From positions 558,001-622,000 of the forward strand of contig JAIUPT010000041.1 in assembly GCA_022315425.1 (NCBI GenBank): a stretch of 64,000 nt of DNA, read 5' to 3'. This document shows, piece after piece, positions 9,689 to 21,970 of the stretch. The notes beneath the pieces are model-generated. The model had not been told where the DNA came from, did no database searches, and saw only the letters and a list, made by a program, of their open reading frames with translations. The position numbers and the translations under genes are program-made. Positions within the stretch are counted from its first letter, which is position 1. Each line of letters begins with the position of its first letter. This stretch comes from Pseudevernia furfuracea. Lineage: Eukaryota > Ascomycota > Lecanoromycetes > Lecanorales > Parmeliaceae.

Positions 9689-10008
9689 TCTGGAGCAGAA
9701 GGCAGGCAACTGAATGTCAAGGAACTTGTATCTCAGGCGAAGCTGGCACGAAAATAGATGGCTAGAATCAACAACATCACGATGACGAGACCTCAGTAGA
9801 GTATGATATCGAGCAGCTTCTAGGATAAAAGCAGCATCAATTCACATACAACAATCACACTGAACATCCTCTCCAGAATTGCAATTGTCACAGGTGAACG
9901 AACTGTAGCAGCCTACCTGCCCATGTCCGTTTTTATACAATGCATGACCAAGAGCAAAAGATCTGGCCTAGCGGCTAGAAAAACAGTACGACTTGCAAAA
10001 CATTCCTT
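9689..10008. other. Convergent 3' region
   Basis: Lies between the stop codons of two converging genes; it should contain both 3' UTRs. Nothing else seen. Confidence 0.5.
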
Positions 10009-12281
10009 TTATTCCCCCAACTTTGTCCTCAACCGATCTACCTCAGCGGTCAACTTACTGATCTCCTGACTCTGCGCGCTCATAGTCATGGTTTGCTGCT
10101 CCAACAAGCTCTTGATCTCGGCTAACGATCTCTGAATAGGTTGATCTGAAACGCTTCCAGCATGCGGTCGCGATTTAGCATTAGCAAGAGGTTCCTGAGT
10201 GGTTTTGTTGGAGAGTGGCTCCTGAGTAGATTTGCTGGAGAGTGGCTCCTCTGTAGATTTCGATGGTGGCGCTTGCTCTTTCTTGGATAGTGTCGAAATG
10301 TCCTGACTGGCTGCCATTTGACTTGCTTGCCCAAAGTCGTCCGGTTTTTCGACCGGCGAAAGGGAGTCTCCTAAACCTCTTGAGATAGCCTTTGGCTCCG
10401 ACTTTTCAGTTGGGGCTGCGGCGGGTGCATGTCTCTCGGAGCGATCGATGGGTTTGGCGATCTCTTCGAACGAAGAGCTGTCTTCCTCGGATTCATCGTC
10501 TTCCTTCTCATCGGTGAATTTGGAGGCCAAGTCTTTGATGGAAGAGGTTTGTTCCTTCATTGATGGCGGTGGGCCTCGGAAAGAGGACGTGGGAGCTACT
10601 GGCTCTGATGCTGGTTCTGGTGCTTTTTTGGTTGGAGATGGTGCTGGAGGCGAATGCGCACGGACAGCGGGCTTGTAGTCCGCTGCTACTTCTGCTGGTT
10701 CCTCGCCTGCATAAACACTGGCTAAATCAATCTTAGCTGGTAGACCCTCTTTTCCATCAAACCATTCTGCGGCTGACATGGCTGGCTTTGAGCCAACAAC
10801 GGGTGGAAAGATATCATCTTGGAAGACCTCGGCCCGTCGCGGCACGATGAATGATATCGGTTCAATGTATGAGTCGTTGACGGTCTTGAAGGCACGCATG
10901 ACCTCGTTTTCATGGGTATTGACGCCACGCTTCGGAAGAAACGCCATGCCTCTTTGCGGATCGGCGGATTTGTATTCAGACAAGAATTCGAATTTGCCGT
11001 TCTCGTATTCAAAGTAGCGAATATTGCCATCACTACAGGTAATCAGTACGTGCAAGCGTCCTACAGCAGCAGGTGGACGGCGAACCCTTTTCCAGCAAGG
11101 TAGAGACATTGGGTTGCGTCATCCCAAAAAGGCATACAGACCCCAGATATCGCGTCTAGCATCTGAAAGCCTCCTACCGGCTCTTTAGGATCTCTGATAT
11201 CCCATAGACCTAGTTGCCTGTCACTCATCTTGGAAAATCCCGTTGTAGCTACCCTGTCATGTTCGCCCATCCAGGTCACTCGACTGTTTTTTGCTCCTTG
11301 ATGACCGGGCACAACATGTGCTGGCTTCTCTTGCCGGACATCCCATATTCGCAACTTCTTGTCCCGAGACGTCGTAACCATCAGAGAGCCATTCGCGCTC
11401 CATGACAAGGATTGTACGATATCTGTGTGCTTGAGGGTCATTCGGGAAGAGCCGGCCTCGATGTCCCAGAGCTTGATAGTGTAGTCGCCGGACGAGGTTG
11501 CAAGGACGTTTTCGGCGGCTGGGTTGAAGAGGACGTGGCCTACTTTCCTGCAGACTGCGTCAGTGGTTTCTCTCATGACCACTGAAGCTGTTTCAATCGG
11601 ACCTTGAATGACCTGAGAGCTTCTGGACGGGCGCAACGTCCTTGACCGTCTCGCCTTCTTCAGTCCGTAGTGTGAAACCCTCAGGTACTTTGTATATGAA
11701 TGCCTGCCACGGTGAGCTTCAGATGCTTCCCAGCTGTAGTATTCGTCATACCTTGCCATCGTCGGATCCTGAGGCTATCAGTGAATCGTTGAATGGAGAC
11801 CTATGAAAGATCTCAGTCTCTATATCACCATCCATCATAAGGTCTTTTACCAGTCCGTATCCAAGACGACGGCAGTATGTCCTCTGAACAAAGGCAACTG
11901 CTCAGGCAATCGCCCCTTCTCGTTGATGGGTATGACCGCGAAGGCGCCTCCTCCGCTGGCCTCCCAATTGACAGAAATATACTGCGGATTTGCCTTTGGA
12001 ACTGTCAGACCGAACTCCCAATGTTCCAGTGCGTGTGTACTACCTTTACAAGGTTCGTATCCCATGCATTCCTCGAGACCCGTATATTATCGTAGCATTG
12101 TTCCTGGGCACAGGGTCAGCGCCAGACCGGAATCACTTCTGTAAGACCTAGCAGTCGCACCTTCCTTGTTGGTCGGCCAAAGACATGCCCTGGGTCGAAT
12201 CTTAGCTTATGGTACATGCGGGAAGGAAAGCTGCACGGGAGGCCTACGATACTTCGACGAGCGCACAAAGCGGCCTGACAT
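10009..12281 (-). CDS. crn1: Coronin, actin-binding WD40 protein, 633 aa
   Basis: Eight exons join in frame: 12281-12248, 12189-12161, 12103-12044, 11993-11851, 11800-11752, 11703-11603, 11547-11086, 11032-10009. The N-terminus MSGRFVRSSKYR + HVFGRPTRK is the coronin signature; then ANPQYISVNWEASGGGAFAV, GHTAVVLDTDW, NDSLIASGSDDGK, KVGHVLFNPAAENVLATSSG and a WD40 propeller to about residue 390 follow. A low-complexity region with an acidic patch (DDESEEDSSSFEE, about 455-480) comes next; fungal coronins have an Arp2/3-regulating segment in this area. The last 40 residues form the coiled coil that oligomerises coronins. Known role: binds F-actin and controls Arp2/3 at cortical patches. The tiny first exons (11, 10 and 20 codons) are easily missed by gene finders. 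Confidence 0.95.
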
Positions 12282-13793
12282 TTGTGCGCATGCACCGACG
12301 AGTCAACGAGTGTCAGTTGTTATGTTCTAGCTATAATCGCTCAACATTTCTCATATCCTGTGCAGGGTGGTAAGGTCACGAAAAGGATTATGGTGTTTGC
12401 TTCAGAATTGGTGATGTCTCCCACGCCAAGGAAAGTGTCACACTCTGCCGAGGCTGCCACATTTAGGCTAAGCGAGCTAAAGGTTTAGGTGATACTCCGT
12501 ACTATAGTGATTCGACTCCAAGATCACGCCTCCGTGCAGTGTATGATTTTGTCCCCTCCCAGTGTAGCTAAATGGCATTGCAATCATCCTTTAGAGCGTA
12601 GGATGATTCTCCGAGCTTCTCTCTGACTTCCACAACCTCTTCGTCACTCTCATTTATCTCAAGATGTCTTCCTGCATTACAATCGTCTGATGGACTTACC
12701 TGGTTTACCATTTCCGAGTGAAATATGTTACTGACTTAACGAGCACGACTTGATCACGTGATACGATACTGGATATAATTCTCACGCGTCAATTAATCGC
12801 CATACGCAAGGGTGGACCATTTCCCTACATACGAAGACCAGTCATGACCAAGCTGTTACTCAAAAGAGTCGGGAATCCTAGAGTCGTGGGAACCCTCTCA
12901 TATCAATAATCCGTCGAATAGCTAAATCGATCAATAGTCCATACCAGCAACAAATCGATTTTCCAAAAGATTTCGTCAAACACACCCTTTGTACAGCAGC
13001 GGTAAACCACCTCGGCTCACTTAGAGCTGCGAACTTGATAGCCTCGGAATCCAAAGGGCAAATTCAAGGAATCCACTATCTAAACGACCTCCTTACTGCG
13101 ACGGTACTGCTTGGGAGCTTGGAAATGCTTGATAGTTCAGCTAGATCACCTCTATCTGAGGCCCGAATCCTAATGACCCTCTGACCCTCTGTAGGACTCG
13201 TTCTTAAAAGGGGAGTTTTTTGCGGAAATCTGCCCTTTCGTGTCTAAGACTTGTAAATGCGAGAGAGAGAAAGTCATTTCAACGGCAAATATATTGAAGA
13301 TTATTCTCCATAAAATATGCCCCTTTTTGAGTGCTGAAACTCGAACTTACATATTCATGTTTTGGCTAGAAAAAGGAGAAACACATTTCAGATGCAATTA
13401 TATTTCGAATCATTTCCCGTCAAAGAATGTCCATTACGAGTGCTCTTACCTGCTCTAGGCATCTTACTCTTACATTTTGAATCTTGCCCGTCTTATCTTT
13501 TCTGCATCTGATCTCACTAATCGAGTCTTACCCCTCAGAGCTCCGTCGTGTTTTTTACGCAAAAACTCTCCAGGTCATCCTAGTGCCCCTCGCCGCCAGC
13601 CATGGGACCAATCAGTATTCCTATATTGACCCCGCTGCTAGCGTGCCGCAACCGGTAACAAACAATGGATACTCGATCTTATGTGGGGTCCCGTTGGACG
13701 TATAACCAGCGAAATGGCCGTTTCTGCTATACACACTGGCTTCTCTCTATATTACGATCACAAGCAACATTCACCCCCATTCCTGCCGCTAAA
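12282..13793. other. Divergent intergenic region between coronin and dehydrogenase
   Basis: 1.5 kb between two divergent start codons. Several short open frames but no recognisable protein. It presumably holds both promoters. Confidence 0.45.
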
Positions 13794-14891
13794 ATGAGCG
13801 AGATACTCAAATTCCTGTACAGCCAATTCCTCTTCACTCCTCCCAAAGCCGACCCTCAAAAAAGCAGTCTACGCGGCCAAATCGGCATCGTCACCGGCTC
13901 CAACGCCGGACTCGGCTTGGAAGCTCCTCGCCAGCTCCTCGAACTTGGCCTGAGCTACCTGATCCTCGCAGTTCGGAACAAAGAGAAGGGCGACAATGCC
14001 TGCATCGACCTCGCCCGCGACGCTCCGGGGGCCAAGATCGAAGTCTGGGACCTGAACATGAGCAATTATGAGAGCGTCACCCAATTCACACAAAAGTGTG
14101 TTACGCTTCCCAGACTGGACTTCGCCATCTTGAACGCAGGAATCGTCAAACCGGAGCTGGAAATCAACAAGGTGACCGGCCACGAAGAAGTCTTGCAAGT
14201 CAACTATCTCTCGACCGCTCTCCTAGCCATCCAACTCCTACCAATCATGGACGACAAGAACAGCTCCCATTCCAGATCGGGCACCATCACCATCGTCGGT
14301 TCCGAGACCGCCAAATGGGCCAGTTTCAAAGAGCAGGAGTGCGATCCAATCTTCCCCGCCTTCAACGACTCCGAGTACTTCGACAGGCAAGAACGATATT
14401 ACACCTCCAAGCTCTTGGAGGAAGTCCTCGTTGTCGAGATGTGCCATATCCTTCCCAGTTCAAGGGGCATTATCAACGTCGTCAACCCCGGTTTGTGTTA
14501 CGGTTCCGGATTGCACACTGAAATCATAACCCGATTTCCCGCGCTCGGTATCGTCTTCACAGTTTGCAAACGCCTGGTCGGCCGGTCGACGTCCGTTGGG
14601 GCAAGGACGCTCGTGGACGCGGCAGTTGTGCAGGGAACGGCGTCTCATGGGCAGTACCTTAGCGATTGTGCACCTGCTAAGTAGGTTTCTACGCCTGCGT
14701 CATCACAGGAATCGCTGAATCCATGGCTTAGCTTCCCCCCTCTGCTTGCTGGGGACAAAGGTGAAGTCTTGTCAAAGAGAGTGTGGAATGAGACTTTGAA
14801 AGAATTATCATTCGCTGACGTGGAGGGTGTCCTCGATGCCTCGAGGGAAAAGGAGATGGAAAGGACGAACAAGGGAGCATGTTTGGAATAA
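13794..14891 (+). CDS. Short-chain dehydrogenase/reductase, 348 aa
   Basis: Two exons: 13794-14680, intron 14681-14731, 14732-14891. The cofactor motif TGSNAGLGLE is at residues 34-43, the structural NAG motif near 118, the active-site serine likely in IVGSETAKW (about 169) and the catalytic pair in YYTSK (about 201-205). The C-terminal exon adds SKRVWNETLKELS, the usual tail of the retinol-dehydrogenase/WW-oxidoreductase-like fungal SDRs. The first exon alone reads to a TAG right after the splice donor, so an unspliced model would lose 53 residues. NADP(H) preference is suggested, not shown. Substrate unknown; such enzymes often act as tailoring enzymes in secondary metabolism. Confidence 0.9.
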
Positions 14892-16465
14892 AGTGGGCAG
14901 GAAAGTACCAGGGGGGTCACTTCAGATGAGCTAACGTGTACAGTTTGGCTAAAAGGTAATGGGAAACCTCAGCCTGATCTCGTGTAGTTGCTATAGCAAT
15001 GAGAAAAGCGTGCCAATTCCAAAGGGACATGGGAAAATTCAGCCATGGTTCCCGGCAGGATCTTTTCTCAAGCTCCTTGAAGATCTCAGTCCAGACTTTT
15101 TACTTTGTCTTCCGCCCTTCCGGGCTGGTGACGGGTTTGAATTGGCCGTTACTGTTGAGCAAATTAGCATTTCGGGATGAGAAGTCGAGAGAAGAGAACA
15201 TGCGCCAATAGACTGGATGTTACTTATGTTAACAAGTAAGGAACGGTATAGAGACGTGGTTACCACCATGTTGTACAAGGGACATAAGAGGGAGCAAAGA
15301 ATGGCATGAATGAGAATGAGTGCAGCTCGAAAAGCGGAGATCCTCGCTGAATGCATCAACGACATGTTGGTGCAAGTCGAACCAAGCCAATAACAGTGTC
15401 GACCAAAGTCCCTACATTGCAAGCTAAACAGCCATTGGAGATTTTGCCCTTTGAACATGAGCGTCATCATGACGATCGATTGGGACTGACACAGCTTTAG
15501 GCTCTTTTAGAGTATATCATTCGTCTCTACAAATACCAACTTTACGTTCACGGTCGCTATTCGTGGAAAGTGTTACCTTAGCTCAGGTAGGTAAAAGCGC
15601 TACACCCTGAAGCGTACATGACCGGTTCTACATGGGAAACCCACCCTTCCTTCCCCCTTTTCAAATCCTTTTCAACCCTCTCGACAAGATCTCGTATCAT
15701 CAATTCCTATACTGAATGATAAATGTAGCCTTTCCATTCTTCCCCTTCCCTCCCCGCTCAAGAGCTAGACACGAGAGGAGAGGTACCAAAAAAAACAAAA
15801 TTCTCGCACTCTATATAGACTTGAGCAACAAAGCGCATGTGCTCATATACCGACGCGCTGGCCAGCCGGCCTTGTATCCATTCACTTATGCTGCTCGAAG
15901 GTTGAGAGAAAGTTGAGATGGAGGATGGTGAGCTTTGACCTCTCTACCTCGCAGACGCGCGGGGCCGCATGTTTGCAAGAATGAAAAAACGGGCCATGTC
16001 CCGTGCTTGTGCGATGGAAGAGATGGCCGCAGAGGAACGGCTTGCGTTGAGGTGGTGGGGTAGGAATGGCACGGTTTGGCTTTCGTTCCCCTCTCGAGAA
16101 TGGCATACGTTGTATTAACTCGCCCAGGCTTTCGAGGATGGAAGGATGGAAAGGTACGGACGGGTAGGTCATCTATCTGGTTACCGAGTGTGTAGACAAG
16201 ATTACTCCATGACTATTAGCCGATATCGTCGATGTCGTTGATGATGAGGGGGTATTTTGGAAAGTCGATCCTATGCAGAATGACAAGGCTATCGGATGAG
16301 AAGGGTTGGATTACGACTTGCTACTAGCCTTGTGAACCTTCTTGAAGAGAAGATCAGATCCAGTATCCCGCTGACGATTCCACACTATCTATCTGATAAA
16401 CTCGACCTCCCTCCCCCTCTAGCATGCTATCGCGCGCCTGGGGCATTGAGGTCAAACACTCAAAT
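14892..16465. other. Convergent intergenic region, no gene recognised
   Basis: 1.57 kb between the dehydrogenase and the Pth11-like gene, which converge. Open frames are short and lack motifs or good splice partners. Confidence 0.4.
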
Positions 16466-18016
16466 CTAGAAGGGTGTATCGAGCCGCGTCTCTTCATAAA
16501 ACGTATCCCGAGCCGGAAAGCCAAACCCTCCGCTCTCCACATCACGATTGGAATTAATCGGTCGAGGGCGCAACTGGTACATAGCCTCCGGCTTTGAAAC
16601 CACTACATTATACTCTTCCAACTCGGTATAATCGCCTTTGACATGCGCCTTGTGGCCATGGGGATCATTCAGGGTTTTCGGCCTGCTGGCCATCTGGCGC
16701 GGTCCAAATGTCGGAGACGTCACCTTCCTCTCCGCACTCGCCGAGCCCGAAGATGATGAGGATTTGGATCCGACCGAGAATGCTCGGTACACTTTGGGAC
16801 CGGCGTGGCGGAGAAATCGGGGCAGGACGGGAAGGCAGCTGATGATGATTCCCGCTGCGATCTCGGCCAGAGTCCAGAGGCCCATCACAATGATGTTGTA
16901 GCTGATGTCGGGCTCTTTCACGACTTTCCAGGTGTAGTATGTCCGTAAGATGGACGTCACGCAAGCACTGTACGTGTTCATACATCAGTGTTTTTTTGGT
17001 CTGGAACCGTACAAAAGAGGGTGGTTGATCAGAAGCATGCTGATGATGGAACAAGAGTGGTCTTAGAGGCGGCGAGGTAAGGGGATCGCAAAGGACTTTG
17101 AAATGAGCTACTCACAAAGAACCCGTTGCAAATATCCCACTCGTGATCAATTTATTCTTGAGCGGCATCTGGAGTCTCCATAGACAAGGCATGGGGAGGA
17201 TCAAAATAGTGATGTCGGAGACAGCATTAAACGTGCCACTAGCCATATTCCACACGTCAGAGCTAAAGCAATGGCCGTTGGGTAACCACGGCTGCCAGAT
17301 TTTCCTACGGGGATTACACAGGCCAATAAAAAATGCCACATCTAGTAAATAGAAGAGGAAATTGCTCCAGATAACGACATGGGTCATAAGGAACATGGCC
17401 ATGTTGCCTTTTCGAGTGGGGACAAAGATCCGCAGGTATTGAAGGAGGATCGAGAGCTTGATAAAGAAAACAGTGACACTGTAAACGATTGAAGTGAGAT
17501 TGACATCCTGGACTTGTAGTCAGCTTTCTGTGCTTGCAATCCTGAAAGTAGACTCGAACATAAAGTAGTCTTGAAAAGGTTTTCAATTGTATGTCCCACA
17601 TGTGAATCCCACCTCCATCTCTAATGGTCAGTCTTGACGGACCAGCTTCTCCGATTTGCAAAAGCTACAAGGGTCAGTGTCTGTGGCAACGTATGCATTG
17701 CGTATAAGCTTACCCATCCTAGAACGATCGTGTCTACAAGTCGTTAGCCCAGGTATACTTGGGTAGAAAACAAAAATTCAAAAATCTCACAGTCTTCGTA
17801 GTCCCAAGACCGAATGAGGAAGAGCTTAGTATAGGTCCGCATCAATACAGCCAAGGTCGCAAACACCAAACACAATGTCAAGGTCAGGATGACTAGACCG
17901 TTGAGATTGGCAGGATCATCAAAGTTGGGCCTAACCCCGGGAGGTGGCGGACCAGCTGGTCCATTGAGAAGTGCGTCAAGTTGCTGAGATGTGAGTTGAG
18001 CCGCCGGCCCTGACAT
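16466..18016 (-). CDS. Pth11/rhodopsin-like 7-TM integral membrane protein, 414 aa
   Basis: Five exons: 18016-17791, 17733-17714, 17664-17560, 17507-17116, 16967-16466. Diagnostic motifs appear in order: SWDYEDYTIVLGW (across a 20-base exon), GIHMWDIQLKTF, VYSVTVFFIKLSILLQYLRI, NAVSDITILILPMPCLWRLQ, GIFATGSFACVTSILR and a final helix before ISCLPVLPRFL. This is the fungal rhodopsin-domain family that includes Pth11 of Magnaporthe, a surface-sensing G-protein-coupled receptor, though no N-terminal CFEM domain is present here. Seven hydrophobic segments are visible. The cytoplasmic tail is Ser-rich and ends ETRLDTPF. The fourth intron (148 bp) is longer than the others. Ligand and role are unknown. 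Confidence 0.88.
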
Positions 18017-19989
18017 CGTGTTTTGAAGGAGTAGAAAATGGTAGAATCCTCCTGTGCGTTGCTAGGAACAGAGGCCACGACACTCTCTGGGCAAGATCAC
18101 AACCACGAAAAGACCTCCAGACAGAGACCTTGTCTGTCCATATAAGCTGCGGGATACAAACAAGAGTGTGCAGGCCACAGACCAATTATCACCATGGAGG
18201 CCCACCTTCAGATCTCTTCGGCTGGAGTGACAAGTGTGAGGAGACCATCCTACTAGCCGCATGCGGCGAAGGAAGGTTATTTTTATTCATGTAAACAGCC
18301 ATGCCAAAAGAATACGTAGATCGATATGTACACGCATTGCACTGAAATTCCGCGTTGTGGAGGACCACCATCACAGATAATATAGTGGGAAGGCCTGGAT
18401 TCAGGCATGGATCTTGATCCCAAGTGATCTAAAACATATGAGAGCAGCGTTGGGGGCGGAAAACATGGCCGTCTAAGAACGGAGTCTTCAGCCTGGTTGA
18501 GAAGAGTGTCGCTTTCTTCCACATTTCCTGGTTCCCGCAATAGGGGCCATATTTTACCCACCACGAAGATCGGACCATAGCTAGCTCGATGATGAGGAAG
18601 AAGAGGAAAGACGTGCACCGTGCGCGCGCGGTGTCATGGTGGGATTTGGGCCAGAACGATAACTGCATGGTGGCTTATGCGGGAATCGGGCACAGTGGTG
18701 GAGGGAGCATTTCATTCAGCAATCTGTCCTATTTATCAAACGCGAGACTCGGCATACTTGTATCTTCCGAGGTTTCATTTGACAAATCCTTCTTCTCATC
18801 CTGATGGTGGTGTGGCACCCTGCATCTGCAGAGCACCGGCCCCGAGTTCTAGGGGCTAATCTTCGATTAAGTCCGCCGGAGGTGGTGCAGGCATAAGATT
18901 TGTGCCTGTTCTTCAAGATGCGAGCTTGCATTTCCACTCTTGCCTGTTCACACCATCCTGCGAGAAGCTTAGACCATGAATCTTCAACAATAATAACGAA
19001 TTATGGCTGGCATGATGGCATTAAAGATGGACTCTCAGGGGCTTCCCATCGTCGACGGCTCGGGCGGCCCCATCAGCCCCTAAGGTTCAGCCCCTTGCGC
19101 TATGGGCCTGCCTCTACTGCTCCTAATCTGATTCTGATGATCGATAAAGATGAGGGCGAAGATGAACATGGCAATTGATTAATGCTGTGATTTTTCAGAA
19201 TACATCTTATACTAGAAGCAGGTTGATAAGGGAGGGGTTGATGAGGGGTAGGAAGAAGGAACTCGCAAAAGTGGATGTGTGGAAACCCAATAGAAATGCC
19301 TCCCTTCAGCTTCGATAGTATACCTACCCCCCCCCCCCCCCCCCACGCGACCTGTGTTTCCAAAAGAAGCAGTGCGCGTCAGTGGCAGGTGTGCGACCAC
19401 TCCGGTATGGAATATCTGTATGCATCATTGTAAGCCCCTAATAGTCTAGACTGTGTTTCGTCCTCTCTCTTAATGTTCAAAAATACTCAACTCATGAGAC
19501 TACGTTCTGTGTAAATTCGTATGATTTGGTAACAAATAAAAGATTCGATGTCATGTAAACTTATTAAAGTAATTCAAATGAGATATAACGTAATTTGTTC
19601 ATTGATGTACTCGTACTTTGATGTACTCGTACTTTGATGTTATACGTCAGGTGAGCGGCCGCTACCGTTGGAAAGTGTGCCTGCTCTTGAATCGTGGAGA
19701 GCTCAGAGGTGACGCTACTTAAATCACCATGGCGCGCATCCTTAACATATCCGCGGTCATCGTAAGAAGATCTGAGACAGTTCCAAGGCAAATCTGTCCC
19801 GACGTGGAGCGTCGGAAGACGATTGGAGCTGGGACACTGATCCAGCTGACTCTCATCATCGTGACCTCGATCTAATTCTAGCAACGAATCATGTTCTCTA
19901 TCGTACTTCATATACGCAAACATGATCGCTTTTTATGCAAGTCTTTGTAGTGCAGCAGCGGCTTCTTAACATGATACAGATTTTCACCC
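18017..19989. other. Intergenic, no gene recognised
   Basis: Includes a pure C run at about 19328-19344 and a short direct repeat of TTTGATGTACTCGTAC near 19597-19630. No coding region is supported. Confidence 0.4.
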
Positions 19990-21219
19990 TCAGACCTGAT
20001 CCCGATAGGCACTCCAATCTCTCTTTACCGCTTGAGCTTTCTGCTCTAGCAAGGAGACGAGCTTCCCCAACACGACGACTTGAGCGTTGTCCTGATATGC
20101 TTGTTGCCGCGTCATCTTTGCCACCATCTCCTTGAATCCTGCAATAAGTGATTCTACCTTCTTGATCTGCATCCACCACACCTCTCGCTTTAGACTGTTC
20201 TCCTCTTCTCCCTCGATCTCATATATACCAACGCTGAACTTTGGTGACTGGATTGGGGTCGTGGCGCCTGCCATGATGAGTGATGGCGCATTGTTGTCGT
20301 CGCCGCGCCTTGCTTGAGCGCCACCGCGCTCAAAGACAGAGATGATACGGGCGATGAGCATGCTGATGGTCAAGATGGTGGTATAATCCTTGCCACTACA
20401 GGTACAAGCTAAGGCGCCAGCACAGAGTTTGATTGCTTTTCGAAATTGCACGAGCTCGACATCAAAGGTTGAACATTCGTTGTCGAGGAGAAGTACCGGC
20501 AGTAATGAAAGCTGCGTGATGATAATCTCGTTGCAACGGCAGGTGTCTACCATGGAGGAGCCATCAATTTGGAGATTGGACGTGCTGCAGGAAACGCACT
20601 GGGTGTTCGATTGCGTGTAGGAGGGAGGTTGCTCGGCTATGCTGTCGTCGCGGCTGCAGGATCCGAGCTCTGCATTGGAGGCGCCATCGAAAAGACCGAG
20701 GCCATGGTGTTGGTCATTCGACATGTGATTTCCATCCCTTCCGAACATGAATTGGTAATGATCATAACCGGCAGGCGACCCTTGAGACGCTGCGGACTCT
20801 TGGGGCACGAAAAGATTGTCGTCAAATGTCCAATCTTTGTTTACCTGCTGCCCTTTCAACAAGTCCGAAGAATCTGCGCTAGACGCGGGGAATATTTGGA
20901 GAAATTCTCTTGGGTCTATAGTGCTCGGTGAGCTTGAAGGCGTATCCATCTCCGTAGTCGAGGTAGGCGTTGCCGGCGACCTGGCAATGGCGCCGTTCTT
21001 GGCACCTCCTTCTGATTTCGTGGAACCCTCTCCGCTATGCTTGCCAGATCTCTTCGATACGCCATAGACGCAGCGGCGATTTGGACACTTCGAACACCGA
21101 GCGCAGCTCGGTCTCGTCTGGGAGCAGCGCACTTTTGCTTCGTGGCACGAGTCACAAGATGCCCTGTACTTTGGCACCTTTTCTCCCACGTTACTCTGCA
21201 CGCGAGAAGCGTCCGCCAT
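19990..21219 (-). CDS. AflR-type Zn2Cys6 transcription factor, 409 aa
   Basis: Single exon. The first in-frame ATG is at 21219 (MADASRVQ). The binuclear zinc cluster lies at residues 22-50: YRASCDSCHEAKVRC followed by CARCSKCPNRRC, then the basic YGVSKRSGK. The cysteine spacing is CX2CX6CX6CX2CX7C with one extra cysteine inside the last loop. The C-terminal half (CNEIIITQLSLLP, ALACTCSGKDY, FSVGIYEIEGEEE, GFKEMVAKMTRQQAYQ) matches the layout of the AflR regulatory domain of fungal secondary-metabolite regulators. Such proteins bind inverted-repeat sites in cluster promoters. No polyketide or peptide synthase is present in this window, so its targets are unknown. Confidence 0.92.
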   Translation of the reverse strand: MADASRVQSNVGEKVPKYRASCDSCHEAKVRCSQTRPSCARCSKCPNRRCVYGVSKRSGKHSGEGSTKSEGGAKNGAIARSPATPTSTTEMDTPSSSPSTIDPREFLQIFPASSADSSDLLKGQQVNKDWTFDDNLFVPQESAASQGSPAGYDHYQFMFGRDGNHMSNDQHHGLGLFDGASNAELGSCSRDDSIAEQPPSYTQSNTQCVSCSTSNLQIDGSSMVDTCRCNEIIITQLSLLPVLLLDNECSTFDVELVQFRKAIKLCAGALACTCSGKDYTTILTISMLIARIISVFERGGAQARRGDDNNAPSLIMAGATTPIQSPKFSVGIYEIEGEEENSLKREVWWMQIKKVESLIAGFKEMVAKMTRQQAYQDNAQVVVLGKLVSLLEQKAQAVKRDWSAYRDQV

Positions 21220-21524
21220 GCTCCCGACGGTATGTACCTCCCACCTGAACTCCGTTGTACTGAGGGGCAAGAAAAGGCAGTTCTACATTGGGTCGCGAGG
21301 TAAACAAAGCTGCGGGGAAGCTGCAGGGAATCGATCAACATGTGAATGAATGATAGGCATCATGTACAACGCGACCCATTCTCTCCTGGTTTTGGGTGCG
21401 TTTCGTGTTCAAGTACGGAGGTTGATCACTCGCTTTGCTTACCGTTCAAAGGATAGAGTAAGAACTTAAATTCTAGCGGAAATGATTTCACAAGGTCATG
21501 CTAAGTGAGCATGTTCACTCATCC

Positions 21525-21970
21525 AGATAAGCGTGCAACGCACTTCCCTTGTTCCTCGCTGAGTGCTAGTCGGCCACCGAGAAAGGTCCGCCATACGGAA
21601 AACCCGATTTTTGCAGCAAAGGATTCAAATTTACGAACTTGTAAAACCAGCCCACTGTCGTAATAATGAAGATTTAATACTCGAGACATAATTTCGTGAT
21701 ATCTAATGCAACGTTTCGTAAAATAATAGTCATGTATTTCCAAGGAGAATGCTCATGGAAATGTTGACAAGCACTTGCTTGGGTATTTGGAGAATTTGGT
21801 GTAATGGACATATTTTAAATACAGGTATTGAATGCTATGGTTGTGTATTAAATGTGAAACATGCTGGTTTTGTGGCAAAATCGGGTTTCTTATGTGACCG
21901 ACTGTGTTTTGTGGCCGACAAGCACTTTACGAGGAACGAAGTAGATATGCGGCACGATGACCTGGACCGT
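21525..21970. repeat. Long imperfect inverted repeat (foldback, MITE-like)
   Basis: The left arm (from 21525) and the reverse complement of the right arm (to about 21970) share GTTCCTCG, AGTGCT-GTCGGCCAC, AAACCCGATTTT, AAAACCAGC and ATTTAATAC in the same order. The centre lies near 21745, giving arms of about 220 bp. No open reading frame of note. Divergence between arms is considerable, roughly 30 percent by eye. Confidence 0.7.

Noticed and set aside
14096..14521. 141-codon frame overlapping the dehydrogenase
   Set aside because: Out-of-frame shadow of the SDR coding sequence.
13794..21219. Secondary-metabolite gene cluster formed by the SDR, 7-TM protein and AflR-type regulator
   Set aside because: No backbone synthase, transporter or further tailoring enzymes are present, so a cluster cannot be claimed from this window.
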